The notes: a model not told the origin generated them from the letters alone. A stretch of 64,000 nucleotides of DNA from Straminergon stramineum (GCA_963920665.1 OY987263.1:45419218-45483217), one strand, 5' to 3'; positions 10,619 through 23,921 are shown, counted from the first letter of the stretch. Program-made: numbers and translations.

Positions 10619-13600
10619 CTAGGGGATCTCAAACAGTTTCTTCAATTTCACCACCAGTCTCCATTCTTCGGTGGTCAGGTCGTCCTGCACACGTTGAAAT
10701 AAATGACATCAGGGCCGTAATACGTCGAGCATGCAATCACAGTCGATGCTGTCGAGAAGGTACGCACTTCGAGGATTCGTGAAAATTACATGACCACATG
10801 AAAGACCACACACGAAAGTGAACACACGAAACACTACGAACACAACTGCCTGCAAGACTGGCCTCCCATCCGATTAGCACAATATCAGAAGGGAGCCTGT
10901 GAACAGAGGTAGGAAGATACACCCATTCCAATGCCTAGATCGGATTCATGGGCTGATCGGTCCATATCCCCACTCCATATTCCAGGATGTTAAGAAATAA
11001 AACTGACCCGATAATTCTCTTTCAGAAGATCGATAGACCGTCTGCTGATGCGGCTGACGAACTCATCTTCCATGTCGAAATGACGGCCAAACATCCTTGC
11101 GTTCTCCTCAGCATTGGTGCCCACAATCTGTAAGACCGCCCAAGAACTTAGTAAAACTAGTATCTCCAAATATACAGGGTCCCCTAGACTAATATCAAGG
11201 TATTCAAGCCGTTCAGGTTGGATAGGGAACTGCTTTTCTAGGTCGGACCAGCAACACACCACGACTTTGTTCACTCAGCTTAGGATCCTCACAAACGGGA
11301 CACTACACAATCTCATACATATCAAATAACTCAAAAATCCACGGAAGCTCCATGATGGTATTACTTGCCTTCATTGCGACTGTCTGGCCCTTCTTAGCAG
11401 TATCGACGACCTTATGATTGATCTCCATGGACGCAATCTTGCCGATGTCAATGCTATCCCTTGAGGGTATACACAGAGGCGTACCGACCTGCATAGAACA
11501 ACTCAACAGAGTCATTAGCCCACACGCTTAGTGTAAAGAGCAAGTCAGCACGGACACAGCTCTCCATTATCTGCAACTGTAGATACGTACAGTGCGACAA
11601 TGAGGTTTGTTGCAGAGTCGAAGCGCGCATACGTACCTTTGCAACACCGTCTAGGATTTCCACTCCAACTATGATTGGATCTTTCTTGTTGAAGACGCAC
11701 TGTGGCATGATTTTCATTACACAAGGAAAAACGGCCTCATCGGAGGCATCCTTCCGCTTCTCTTCTTTGACAGAGTTCATGTATGCTGTGAATTGATCAA
11801 ACAGGTGGTATATAATATCTGCGGTGAAAATACGGACTCCCACTTCTTCTGCCAACTCCTTAGCCTCAGTGGTTACCTGCAAAAGCCAGTCAGGATTAAA
11901 AATTAAGTTGCAGATGTCACTGCCTTAACAACATTCTAGAGGATATCAGACGTGAAAATGTGAACGAAAAGTCAGACACATGTCTAAGTAAGAACGATGT
12001 TACCAAACACCGGTTACTAAATCGATCCTGTAGGAAGCGGCTTTACAATTATCACTTTCGATTGCTAGTCGACACCGCATATACCCCTAGATCACAACGA
12101 CGTTCATGACTGACTCGCAGGAACGACAAGGACACGATCAGTTTTCTACAGTTTCTGAGTAGGCCAGAATGTGCTGTTTAAGAAAGTTGACTCTGGCATC
12201 GACTCCACTCGTTTTCAGCCCTTAATTTGAAGCTAGAAACAACTCTCAAGAAAGTGAGACGGTCAAGATAGAATAACACAAATGAGAGTATCTCGTCCCA
12301 AGCAGGCATGAGGCGTCTCTTTAGGGAGAAGATCAGGACTTTAGACGCTGAGTCATACCTTCACATCAAAAGCCAGGATTGTTGCAAACTCCTTACGCTT
12401 TCTTTCCAACATGACGCTAGCACGCATAACATCTTTTTTGTGCACTGGACCAATATTAATGACACTGACAGGAATCTTGACAGCCGGGCTCTTCAAGAAC
12501 TCCAAGAGAGCTTCCAATGACCCAAGAGTGGAGGCTTGCACGCAAACACCTTCACCGCTCTTGTCGACTCTGCTAAATACGTTCTTGATATCTTGCATTG
12601 CTTCGTCTTTGATGTCATCCACGTCATCCTCAGGACCAACCACATAGAGTTGCGTACCAGCAATTGCATGCTCCAACCCCTGAAATCAACATATCCAGGG
12701 CACTTGAGTGTTGTAAGTCTGAGAGGTTAATTAATCAGTAGATCCAACTTAGGACCCTTAAATCAGACGATTTCAGATAGCATATAGCCTGCAAAAATCT
12801 AAAACTGTAACATTCGAGTAAAATAACTGTCATCTTCCCAATCACGATGCTTTCCTTACAATTTGACTTTCAAAAGGAAATGACCTACTCCAACAGAGTT
12901 ATACATTATCATTTCATACAGTCCAAACTAAGCTTACCTGCGCTGTGATCTTGATACCCTGGGCTGCCTTCAATTCTTTGTGATGCTGGTATGAGCCCTG
13001 TAACATATCCCAAGTCAGTGAATATACAAACAAAGGCGTGAAGTAAACACAAGATATTGGAGGCTATTAAGTTCACACAACAACCCAGCATATCGATCCA
13101 AACAATGGAAACATCCTCAGCAACCCATACGCATCTTGACATCAAAAACAACTGCTTCCACGTTGAGAAAAAAACACGCCTGAAGGCAAGGGCTAACTGT
13201 AAATGATGTATGGGTTCCACCAAAACATTGCTAGAAAGCAGGAAGGAGCTCTAACCTTCACACGAAGCTCTTTCATAGGATGTGGAGTCAATAGTGCTCG
13301 GATATTCGTTACAATAGGACCCTGATCATACAGGACGACAAACCAAGCGAGATAAGAGGCTGCTAAAACATATCCAACGAAGACCAGTAGTATTCGAAGA
13401 ACATCCAATTTAGACTATATGTGCACTAATCTCTCACAAGGCACACAGTATTCAATATGAATGCTTTTGCAACAAGACACTGCTCGGAAGACAAAAAATG
13501 CATGCAAGAACAAGCAACACATCTTAACTAGGGTTTGACATATATGACAAACCTGCATGCCGCAGACAACTATTTGGTCACCTTCATGGAGTACACCATT

Positions 13601-16600
13601 CACCAACACCACATCGATAGTTGTCCCTAAACCTTCGACCACTTTAACCTCCAGAACTGTCGCCTGCATACCACAGCCACCCTCAAAGTGAATGAGGAAG
13701 ACACAATTATAAAATTTACTAGAACGTCGCAAAAACAGATCAAATAACATCGCAGGGCACTCTGGCTACTCTGTCAAGTGTATACCAGCACGCATACACC
13801 CAGGACGAGAAGCCCATGGAAAAGTCCGACAAACCTGGTGCGAAAAAAATGAAACTTGAAAAAGGGACACATGCGGACTTCAGATGAAGAGGGAGAAACT
13901 ACACAGGTCAAACTCCCTACCTCACCACTTAGACATCATAATGTATTGATACATATCTATCTTATAGATATTTACTTTAAGCCTTCACTCACCTGTACTT
14001 CGCTGATGTACATCAACTTATCCTCCATCAACTTCTGTGTCAACTGCACCAACAGCATCAAGATATCTGGGACACCCTCCCCACTGCGACACGGCCATGT
14101 TAAAAACAGAACCTAGATCGTTCTTATCAACAACAAGAATGCAATCCAAGATTCCAAGGGACATACCTTATAGCAGAAGTGGGAATGATGCTAATGACTT
14201 TCCGGAGTTCCTTATTCTTGTAGTAAAGCTCAGAATTCAATCCCTGCTCCTTCAGTTGTGTGCAAATCTGGAAAACAAATAAGCATTCACAAGTCAGAGA
14301 AAATTGTCAGGGACAGCTGAGAAAGCTTGCCACCAGAGCTGACCTATAGCTCATTGATCCAAACTAAAGATACGTGCCAGCGACCACTAAGAAAAACAAT
14401 AGTACTATAATTCTCCCCTTCAAAACAAAACATAAATGTCAAGATTCCACAAATATGGATCAAACCTCATGCTTTGGCATCTCAAAACGCTCTTTACTCT
14501 TTGATCAAGCAGAAAGACTTCCCTTATCGAGTAAAATAAAGAAACCAGAGCAAAGTTTTAAAATCATCTACCCCACACCTACTAAGTTGCCTGCCCTTTC
14601 TCTACAAAGATTCACTTACTTGAGCAACTCTCTGTTCAAATTCTCCCATCACGTCCTTGGGCTGCACTTTGAAAGCATTCCTAATAGGTGCATTGGGGCA
14701 AGTCTTCCACCCATACAATCTGTCAACCTGTTGATGACAGAAATCATAAATGACTTGTAAACCTTGCACAGACTAACTAGATGACCAAAATAAGCACCAC
14801 CAACTAAGGAAGAAACAGCAGAAACTTGTCTATACGTTGATGAGACTTTAATAGGCTCAACGTTCGTCAGATCAAAAACACATGGCGGCTACTTGCAACT
14901 GCACAATAACACAGAATTTCAAATCGTACCTTATTCAAGGCAATCACAAATGGAGTACGCCGTGCTTTCAGAAGATTGAGGGACTCGATGGTTTGCGGCT
15001 CCAAGCCGTGCATGATGTCGATAACAAGTATGGCAATATCACAGAGACTCGAGCCACGGGCCCTCAGATTCGTGAAAGACTCGTGGCCTGGAGTATCTAT
15101 AACAAGGAGACCAGGAACCCTAAGTTTAGCATCTGATTTCAACTCTTTGGTCCTCTCTTTAATGTTCTCCATCGGAAAATATGTAGCTCCTATCTGCTGT
15201 GTGATGCCACCAGCTTCTCCCTCTTGTACATTTGTTCGTCGAATGCAATCAAGCAGCTTCGTCTTGCCTGCATAAGTTCACAACAAAAAACAGATTATTT
15301 GATAATGTACCTGCTAACGTGAGAAATATACACATCAAAGGGTGGACGGTCCAGAGAGAAATCCACTGCAAGAAACTTTAACATATCAGATCCCTTGAGC
15401 TCGTAGACTATTGTGGAAGCTATTAGGACTCACGATTAAACTCAGTCAAGAGGAGGCAACATGATAAGCTTCTCAAGCAACTATTAAAAACTTGGAATGA
15501 AATAACAATGAAACTAGAACAGTAAAATAAAATCCCTTGAGCTCCTAGACTCGAGTATGAAAGCTGGAGGCAAGTACAACTCACGACTTGAATCAGTGAA
15601 GTAAAGTGAAATGGAAGTGGAAGGCTTTCCCTGGGCCCAATTGAAAACTTGGAAGGAAATAACAAAAGAAACTGAAACAGTAATAAGAATACACGCATAA
15701 TAGAGCCTCTGATGCACAGCACAGCAATCATCTGCTGTTCACAAAACCTGCCCGGCATATATTCCATACCTGTATCCACGTGACCCAATATACAACAAAT
15801 CGGTGACCTCAGATCCTCAGCGCTTCTCTTCTTCAGAGCCTCTTCCCTTCGTTTTTCTCTGCTAAATTTCGCCTGCTGGAGTCTCTTCGGGTCCACATCA
15901 TTGTCCTCACTATCTTCATCTTCATCATCCTCATCCTCATCCTCATCATCTTCTTCATCCTCATCCTCATTCTCAACAACCTTGTGATGTGACCTTGGAG
16001 GAGGTAAAGGTTTTTTCTTTGGAGAAGAAGGTTTGGTAACTGACGTAGGGGCGCTTGGAGGTGGAACTGTAATCTGTCCGGCTTTCACTGGACCATCGTC
16101 AGCTTCTTCTTCAGCGAATGCACTCTTGATTGCAGGAAGGTTTACTTCTTCGAAACTCTTAGCATCCCAGTCCTCTTCTTCTTCCTCTTCCTCTACCTGA
16201 ACAAACGAGGTACTAAATCTCATCGACACGAGAAACAAAGAGGCATATAATCGTGAGATTACTCAGAGTCTGAGACTATGCACGCATTCAACGCTACGCT
16301 AGCATCCTACACTAGCCATAAGTTTTACATGGTAAACCCCTCCCCTCCCACACCCGGACAAAGCTCTTCAGCGGACTTCACAGGCAGACCAACGCAATGT
16401 GAAACTAATACACTCTATTGCCATCCACATCAAATTGCACAACACTACAATACCTCCATTGCAGATTCAGGTTCAGGTTCTGGTTCCGGTACTGCCTCTG
16501 GCTCCGGCTCTGGTTCCACGTCCGGCTCTGGCTCCGGAACTGGTGGCTCTACAATCTCAGCTTCTTCAGCAACGACAGGAGCCGCATCAACTGCCTGCCC

Positions 16601-19600
16601 TGCTGCAGCTGGCTTGCGCTTCTTCTTGGTTTCGTACTTTGGTTTCCTGGGAGTAGATACCTCCTCTCCTGTCGGGCTGTCCAGGTCTGTGGAGATCCCA
16701 TACTGCTCACGTATGATGGCCAATCGTCGAGCCTCCTCCTTCTTCTTTCCCGTCAGCAACTTTCCTTCCTTCTTCTTCTGCAATAACTTTTCTTTCTCGC
16801 GCTCCTTACGCCTGCGCTTTGCTTCCTCTTTCTGTCGCTCCGACTCTTCGAGCCTCAGCTGCTCTTCCTCCTCTTTGCGACGTTTCTCCTCTTCCTCTGA
16901 AAGATGTCAAGATAACAAAAAACCTGACTCTTTGACATCTTGAGAGAGAAATCAAAACGGAACGCCATACTTCCGACCCTATGCTGAACTCAAAATTCTT
17001 CACATACAGTCTCATCAACAAAGACTTCGTAGATGTTTATCATCAACCGTATTCTTAAAATAGAGTCTTAAGTTGAGACGGGCATTTTGAACTGACACAA
17101 GTATCTGTCGGAGGGCACCATACCTTGAATTCTCCTCTCCTCTGCTTCTTTCACCCGAGCTAGTCGCTCTTGCATCTCTCGCACATGCTTTGGTACTTTC
17201 TTGTCAGAAGCCTTGCTTTTAGTTTCCTCTACTTTGACTGGCACTTTTTTATCCTCGGCTGCGATTTCCTCTGCAGGTGTATCGGCGGCTGTAACACAAG
17301 CAGGTTAACCACAATAAATCATGTGTTCCCTGGCCCCAAAATACTGAAGCCACCTGTGCACTAGAGTTACCCCCGAGACTAGCAAAGCCCCAAATGCAGA
17401 TGTAATCAGTCACGCACGCACGAGCTAAAGCCACTCTGAACTTGCAAAGAGTACCTGCTCCGGCCTTTGCAGCCTTTTCCTTCTCCTTCTTTTTCTTCTT
17501 CTTCTTTGAAGCTGCTGATTCTGTAACTTCTTCTACCTCAGGAAGAACGGCTCCAGCAACTAAAGACTTTTCTACAGTTTCCGGTTCCTCTGCTGCAATG
17601 GGCTCAGGTGATGCAGAAGCAGCGACAACAGCCTCGGCAGTAGGAGGGGCAGATCTGCTTGGGCCTTCTAATTCAGCAAGAATGGCATCAAGGTCTTCTT
17701 CTTCTTGAATGGTTCGACCACTCTTTTTTCCCTTCTTCTTTTGTTTGCCTCTCGGCTCCGCAAGAACTGCAATTGGTGCTGCAACTACACCAGGATTGAA
17801 AAATAAGACTATATCGCCGAAGGAAAAATGAGAGTCCAGATTTGCAGACCAAGGATATGGCACACAAACGCAGAGTATCACAAAATGAAATTCCTTGGCC
17901 ATGAGAATTACCGATGAACTTATGCTATATTAAAACAAGTGAAATGCAGAGACAGGAAGTCTGTAGCACCATTAGCTAGTGTGGTGACCTCCAAGTTTCT
18001 CGCCAAATTGTTCAGAAATCTGCGGTAGCTCATTAGAACTCCAGAACATTTTAGGGATAATCCTAAACATGGTGATTTGGTCACGAAACTGGATCAAAAG
18101 CAAGCAATTACCTCCGGTTACTTTGTGCCCTTCAAGCTCCCCGATCAGAGCATCGATGTCCTCATCGTCTTTCGAGACCTTGTCCTTCTTCCCTTTCTTC
18201 CCTTTCTTTTTGCCAGCGAACATCAGGGTCTCCTCTTCCTCACCTTCATCCTTTTCTGCCTCATCAAGAGAAGGCACGACCGGGCTTACAGACGGCATGT
18301 CGCTGTCGGACAAATCCTCATCCAGCAGACTAAATGCCGCCTTCTGTGCTCCCCCTTTCTTACTGTTTCTATTCTTCGCAGAAGGCATGTCTATGGCTTC
18401 TTCGGCTTCAGCTTCAGCATCAGGATCCAATACAGGATAATCGTCAATTGAAGGCTTCTTATCCTTCTTCCCTTTCTTTCCTTTCTTTTTGCCTGCAAAC
18501 ATCAGAGTCTCCTCTTCCTCACCTTCATCCTTTTCCACCTCAACAAGAGAGACCAAAGCAGGGCTTACTGAAGAAACTTCGCTATCGCTTATATCTTCAT
18601 CTAACAAACTAAATGTCGCTTTCGTTTCTCCCCCTTTCTTCTTGTTGTTTCTATTCTTCGCAGCAGGCATGTCTATAGCTTCTTCGGCTTCAACTTCAGC
18701 ATCAGGATCCAATACAGGATAATCATCTATTGAAGGCTTCTTATCCTTCTTCCCTTTCTTTCCTTTCTTTTTGCCTGCGAACATCAGGGTCTCCTCCTCC
18801 TCACCTTCATCCTTCTCTGCTTCCTCAAGAGAAGGCTGGGCTGGGCTTACTTCAGTGTCGGACACTTCCTCATCTAACACACTAAACGCTCCTTTCTTTG
18901 CTCCCCCTTTCTTCTTATTGCTCTTCTTCTTGGCAGACGAATCCATGGCTTCCTCAGCATCAACCTCAGGAATTCCCACAGAAGGTGTAAGGCCATCAAA
19001 TTCTCCTGCATCCAGATCATCTTCGTCTTCATATACTCGACCACCCTTCTTCCCCTTCTTCTTTTGCTTCCTGTGACAAACACGAATAAAAAAAATACCT
19101 TTAAGACCAATCCTGCAAGCCGTAAGAAAGCCAATCCAGCACAACTTCCTGATGTGAACCAAGCCACTGATGTTAATCACTAACCAACCCCTACAGAACT
19201 GTACTCAAAATCTTGCAGAACCTTCATTCCGAAAAACTGAACTAGCCTCGACTGAAGACACGAGAATATCAATCTGGATGCACAGAATATCGTCATTATT
19301 TCAAGAGACTCGTCTACAGCAGGGTTTCCAATATTGGCGCAACCTGCAAAGACCTATTAAATTGAATTTGGTGATGTCCTGCGACCTCATGGTGCTGATT
19401 AAGGAAGTGGCAGAAGCCAGCATCAAGTCACACAAGTCCAGTGACAACCGCACTCATGATCTGCCTTGAGGATTGTGACCAAGTCTCGGAATCAAGATGC
19501 ATTACCACCAAAACTGGGAAATTGGTGCGGACAGCCAGACACCTCAGCAAGCATTGCCGGCCGTCTCATCTGGCACCGAAAACCTCACCTACTAAGGCAC

Positions 19601-19799
19601 CGTATGACATCGAGAGGTCCTGAAGAGCTAATGCGAACAACCTCTCTCAAATCAAACCCTGGCTGCAGCGGACCACATAAAAATCCTAGGCAATTTAGAG
19701 AAGCTCGAACACGAACCTTTTCTGCATTCCGTTAACGCGAGATTCGTCTTCCAGCTCCTTGTCAAGGGACCGAGGGTCCGATTTCCCGGCACGCGACAT
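10619..19799 (-). CDS. EIF5B: Translation initiation factor eIF5B (IF2-like GTPase), 18 coding exons
   Basis: eIF5B is the cytosolic GTPase that drives 60S/40S subunit joining after start-codon selection, working with eIF1A. Exons, 5' to 3' on the minus strand: 19799-19717, 19070-18112, 17784-17455, 17288-17124, 16896-16454, 16196-15770, 15267-14930, 14727-14620, 14267-14167, 14083-13993, 13663-13553, 13321-13256, 12997-12938, 12679-12359, 11876-11637, 11488-11369, 11127-11008, 10684-10619. They sum to 4,149 nt (1,382 aa plus TAG) with phase kept throughout. Residues 1-790 are the Lys/Glu-rich tail typical of eukaryotic eIF5B, with KKKGKKG blocks, a 94-aa tandem repeat and a Pro-Glu tract. 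The GTPase core follows: P-loop GHVDTGKT (798-805), GGITQQIGA (822-830), DTPGHE (860-865), NKVD (914-917), TSAIS (981-985). It ends with the domain IV GRHFD...ISRRSID...LKENYR block and the eIF1A-binding tail [16 protein letters not shown]. All catalytic motifs are intact. The start is the first ATG of exon 1 ([17 protein letters not shown]). Intron 16 has a GC donor; the other donors are GT. Confidence 0.97.
11128..11368 (-). other. GC-AG intron (eIF5B intron 16)
   Basis: Exon 16 ends ATG AAG and is followed by GCAAGTAA, while the acceptor is TTACAG. Family conservation (KGQTVAMK joined to IVGTNAEEN) fixes the junction, and no GT nearby keeps frame. AAG|GCAAGT is the consensus for GC donors. 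If retained, the reading frame continues 21 codons to an in-frame TAG, removing most of domain IV. Confidence 0.9.
18175..18965 (-). repeat. 282-bp (94-aa) tandem repeat within eIF5B exon 2
   Basis: About 2.8 head-to-tail units lie entirely inside exon 2. A CTCACCTTCATCC anchor recurs near 18,240, 18,522 and 18,804, exactly 282 bp apart. Each unit encodes [20 protein letters not shown], then KKGKKDK..., a [11 protein letters not shown] stretch, EEAIDMP(A/S)AKNRN, and a (F)SLLDEDxSDS acidic patch. Nucleotide identity is very high between the second and third units, so the expansion looks recent. The unit length is a multiple of three and preserves frame. Confidence 0.92.
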
Positions 19800-20200
19800 G
19801 GTTGATGTCGAATGCAAAATCAGACGACAATGAGAAGAGCGCAAGGCGCACCTGCCATACAGACTCAAAACGCGCGAGAAACGCAGAACTGAAAAACGAC
19901 GGGGGTTGCGCACCGGACGGAGCAGCGGTACGTCTTGCAGAAGGAAGGAAGAGTGGAAGGAGGTGGAGGGCAGCGACGCAACCTAGAGAACTCTATACCA
20001 CAGGTGCAGACACCAGGGAGCTCAGCGAGACACAGAAGACCTAAGTTTGAGCCAGGAGAGAGATCCTCAAACCCTAAAACCATGAAATTGAAATTGAAAA
20101 CAAGTAAACCCCTTAGGGGCCCCTGTCCGTTTTGAACAAAACCTAGATTTGCTATAAGATATATCACTTCGTGAACAAGTAAACTCTTCCGGGCCTAACC
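19800..20200 (-). promoter_or_regulatory. eIF5B 5' UTR/promoter with telo-box-like motif
   Basis: This is mixed-composition sequence immediately upstream of the start codon. AAACCCTAA (20,069-20,077 on the plus strand) matches the plant telo-box often found near transcription starts of translation-apparatus genes. It lies about 270 bp from the ATG. The transcription start is not determined, and ATGs at 20,080-20,084 could create an upstream ORF if the leader extends that far. Confidence 0.45.
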
Positions 20201-23200
20201 TTTTTCAACAAAATCTAGAAGTTCTTCAAATAAAGTTTAAGAATTTTTAAAATATGAAATTTTGTGATAGGTTAAATTTATGATCTTAACAATTTGGAAT
20301 TATTTGAATAATAATTTTTTATCATTCCTATTTTAGGAATTAAAACTACATTTGATAATTTTTTTACAACAAGAAAAGAAAAACTTTGACCTTTGGTTGA
20401 TTTTTGTATTTTTCATAATAATATAGTGTACATCCATATAAAAGCCCAAGTGAACTAAACTCCTCTTTACCTCATTTTCCATCCCACATGAAAGTACAAA
20501 ATCTTTTTGTTTACCTTAGAAGATCAAATTTGGAATATTTGAACTCACAATTAGAATGAGAGAGTCATGATTATCATACAGGTTGAGAAATACAAAATTA
20601 TCTACTACAAAGTAAGGGGCAAACATTTTACATTTATTCCTTGTTTAGGCAATAAGGAATCAATTCTAGCCTAGTCTATAAAAAAAAACTATCATTATAT
20701 TATAATATTTTACAATTTCAACAAAATCCATCACCACCTTTTTAAAAAATTCCTATTCAATAAAAAATAACTTTGAAAATAATAAAATCTATAGGTAGAA
20801 CATGCAAACAACACTCTACATTATTTTACAAGTTAATTGTGGAATACCATAGAAGATGTTACTTTGCTCTTTGGATGGCTTTGCAAAGAGATTTGTAGGA
20901 TAAAAAAATAGTTTTTTATTTTATTGTTTTTTTTAAAGTTGTCTAAGCCTATTAGCAATGGATGGTGTTGGCAATTTCTTCTTTGTAATATCATTGGCTT
21001 CTATATTTAAGAAGGTGCTTTATCCACCAATACCCATCTAATGTTGTTTTGGTTGCTTCTACCTCTTTGTTCTTGATCTAAATTCTAGCTTTAAAAAAGA
21101 ATTTTTATAATTTGACTTCAACTAATAAAATGAAGCTTATCAAGTCTAATTTCTACTCTTATTTGAAATTCTGATTAATTTATAAAATTCCAATTTTTAT
21201 TTCAATTTGAACCTTTGAACCCTGTTGATCTTTTTAATTTTGAATGATGACAAGTTAGATTGATTAAACTTAGTACTACAAATGTTCTATACAATAGAAT
21301 GCAACTATGGATTAGTTATATATAGCCCAACATTGGACCCTAAATGAACAAACTCTTCGTGTGCACCAACTATTTAGATTGGCTAGAGTGATATCTCTTT
21401 ACACTGGCTATAGAGAAAATTTTGAATTTAGAAGCATTTTTGTATTTGATATTAATTTAATTCAAAATTCAAAATAATTTGAATTTTTCTCAAAAAAGAT
21501 TTCAAATTCTTATATCATATAAGACATTTGATTACATCTTTGAAAAATAAATATGAAAAATTTCATTCATATATAGTTGTAAAATGGGAGCACAAACTGC
21601 TTAGAAATTTGAAAAAGTGGTCATAGTCCCTTATTTGTTGGTTAACTTTAGAAAGACAAGGGAGTCCAAATATGGCTAATGGATGGTCAAACATAGCTTG
21701 ATCTCCCTAAAAAATGGATGAACTTCATCTAAATTGTTTTAAGAGACTTCCTCACATCTATATGTAGTACTTAGTCAAGGAAATGTCCTCAATAAGGTAC
21801 TACAATTATTATTAGGTAGTAATAGTAGTGAAGGGTACAATATTTGAGTTAACATGTATAGATTAAAGGTGGTGAATTTGATAGCAATGGAAAAAAATCT
21901 ATCTCAAAATGTAGGAAAGAAGAAAATTGATCAAATACATGATTTTTTGGCAATATGAAGTAAAGGAGTTTGTCAAAATTTAGCACTTCTACTAATAAAT
22001 TTTGTTATAGGACAATATTTTGCCACCTAATAATAATAACACTACTGCGAAGGCCATCATAAATGAAGAGTTTGTTGGGGGTAGTCAACTTCCTATATTC
22101 CAAGGATATGGAAAGCAAGGCCTACCCTCGTTGCCTCCTTCTATAGGTAGACTCTATTACCATCTATAGGGAGACTGCAAGTAGGGTTGAAGGTAAATAT
22201 CCCTAATTTTGACATGTTTACAAAAGAACAATTCTAATCAATTCTAGCCTAAAACTTACAACTTCTATTCATGAGGTTTTAGGGTTGATTTTTGGATACA
22301 ATATGAAGTTTAATTTCAATTTTTACACTAGTAATATAACTTGCACTCTTGATTGGAGTAATGAAGCTATTTTTATTTTTAAATATGTAGATTCGAGATG
22401 AAACTTCAATTACTCATCTAGACTTATGTATTATCATCTAAATGTGGCAATATCATTCTACATTGAAAAAAATGGATGAATTTTTAAAATACCATAAAAT
22501 CAAATCTTCTTCAGACATAAAATCCTTAGGGTGCACCTACTTTAGCAATATGAAAATTCATATGTGTTCATATACAATATTCAAAAAGTAATGCTAAAAG
22601 AATATAATTTTTTTTTGCCAAATAAAGCCCAATAAGAACTTAGACACCTTATTGATAGAAAACATGTTCAAATGCTCATTTGGACAATTTTAGCTATAGT
22701 TCTTTTACCATTCTTTCAAAGAAAAAAAGAAAAAATTTGCTAGCCTAAAGAAAGAAATTCCAATATGTATTGACAATTCTCTTGCTATCAAGTCTTTTCA
22801 ACATATTTCTTCTTTTATCAACTTAAAATATAAATTATTCTTTCTTTCAAATTTAAGGAGATTTTGCTTCATCCTTAAAGTTTTAGAACCGTATTTTAAT
22901 AACAAAAAAATACTATAAAATTTTCATTTTTGGTGCCAAAAATTATGATGAAAAAACTATTTTCTTTGCAAATCCAACTATAGAATTATGTGTTAGACTT
23001 GTATGAGAATGCTTTAAAAAAAATTCTGAATTTTTTTCCAAATAGATTGTAAGATATTAGTGTTTAATGTGAACAATTTTTTAATGCTCCATGCCATACA
23101 AGGTTTCCAGACTTTGAATCCTCTAAACGGCTTAAAATTTTTGCACTACATAGTTTTTAACTTTAACAAGTTTTAAACTCTTTAAGGTTTAGGCTTAAAT

Positions 23201-23704
23201 TGAAAATTTAGGAAAGAAATAAAAAATTAATCAATTGATTTCATTCTTTAAAATTGTTAAAAATTTATTTAAATGTGTGTGACAATTTTGAAATTGCAAG
23301 ACCCCATCAAACAAATTGAATGGGTTTTCATAAATTTGACCTAATTAATACAAACACAAGGATACATTTTTATTAAAAATTGTATGCATATCAATGAACG
23401 TCAATGAAAGTTGAATGACAACCATGCTATTTGTAATAACTCTATAGAAATAAAGTAGACCACGTTAAGTTATTGTTATAAAAAATATAAAAAATATTGT
23501 AAACCTCCATAGTTGTGTGCCTCACAAACTCGCATAATTTTCAAATGAGAGTTATTAATCAATTAATGTTATTAATATAGGACATATTTATTGAATTAAC
23601 TTGAGTGTGAAGTAAATACACTAATTGTCCAAGATTAATGGATTGATCTATCCTTCAATCTATGTAGAACATGTAGTCTCAACTGAAGGAGTGAGCATTT
23701 GAAC
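20201..23704. other. AT-rich intergenic sequence
   Basis: Strongly AT-rich with many poly-A/poly-T runs. No gene or clear element boundary was found. The last part (about 22,900-23,330) has phrases resembling repeat R1 but cannot be aligned confidently by eye. Confidence 0.5.
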
Positions 23705-23707
23705 CAT

Positions 23708-23921
23708 TACTATAAGAAACCCATGTTTTATATGACATGCCTCAAGTTTTGTGATGGATTTTTTTGGATGTCCAATGCAACAAACCCATGTTTTATGTCA
23801 AAAAAAACATTACATTTTGTTTTTCTTGACATAAAAACATGGGTTTGTCGCATTGGACATCCAAAAAAATCCGTCACAAAAAATTGAGGCATGTCACATA
23901 AAACACAAGTTTCTTATAGTG
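23708..23921. mobile_element. CACTA-type hairpin MITE with 3-bp CAT duplication
   Basis: The right terminus reads CACTATAAGAAAC in reverse complement, and the left terminus is TACTATAAGAAAC. Both are flanked by CAT (23,705-23,707 and 23,922-23,924), the 3-bp target duplication expected of CACTA (En/Spm) elements. The two arms pair over about 100 nt with few mismatches, sharing for example GACATGCCTCAA and TTTTTTTGGATGTCCAATGC. The 214-bp element is therefore almost entirely one hairpin. It is non-autonomous. A transcript would fold into a long dsRNA suited to small-RNA processing (inference). Confidence 0.88.

Noticed and set aside
16278..16943. 221-codon plus-strand frame with a Ser-Gly repeat
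   Set aside because: Antisense of eIF5B exon 5 (Pro-Glu tract). The minus strand carries conserved eIF5B sequence in correct phase.
18069..19076. Several long plus-strand frames opposite eIF5B exon 2
   Set aside because: They are antisense shadows of the Lys/Glu-rich tandem repeat, whose codons read as Ser/Pro/Phe-rich frames on the other strand.
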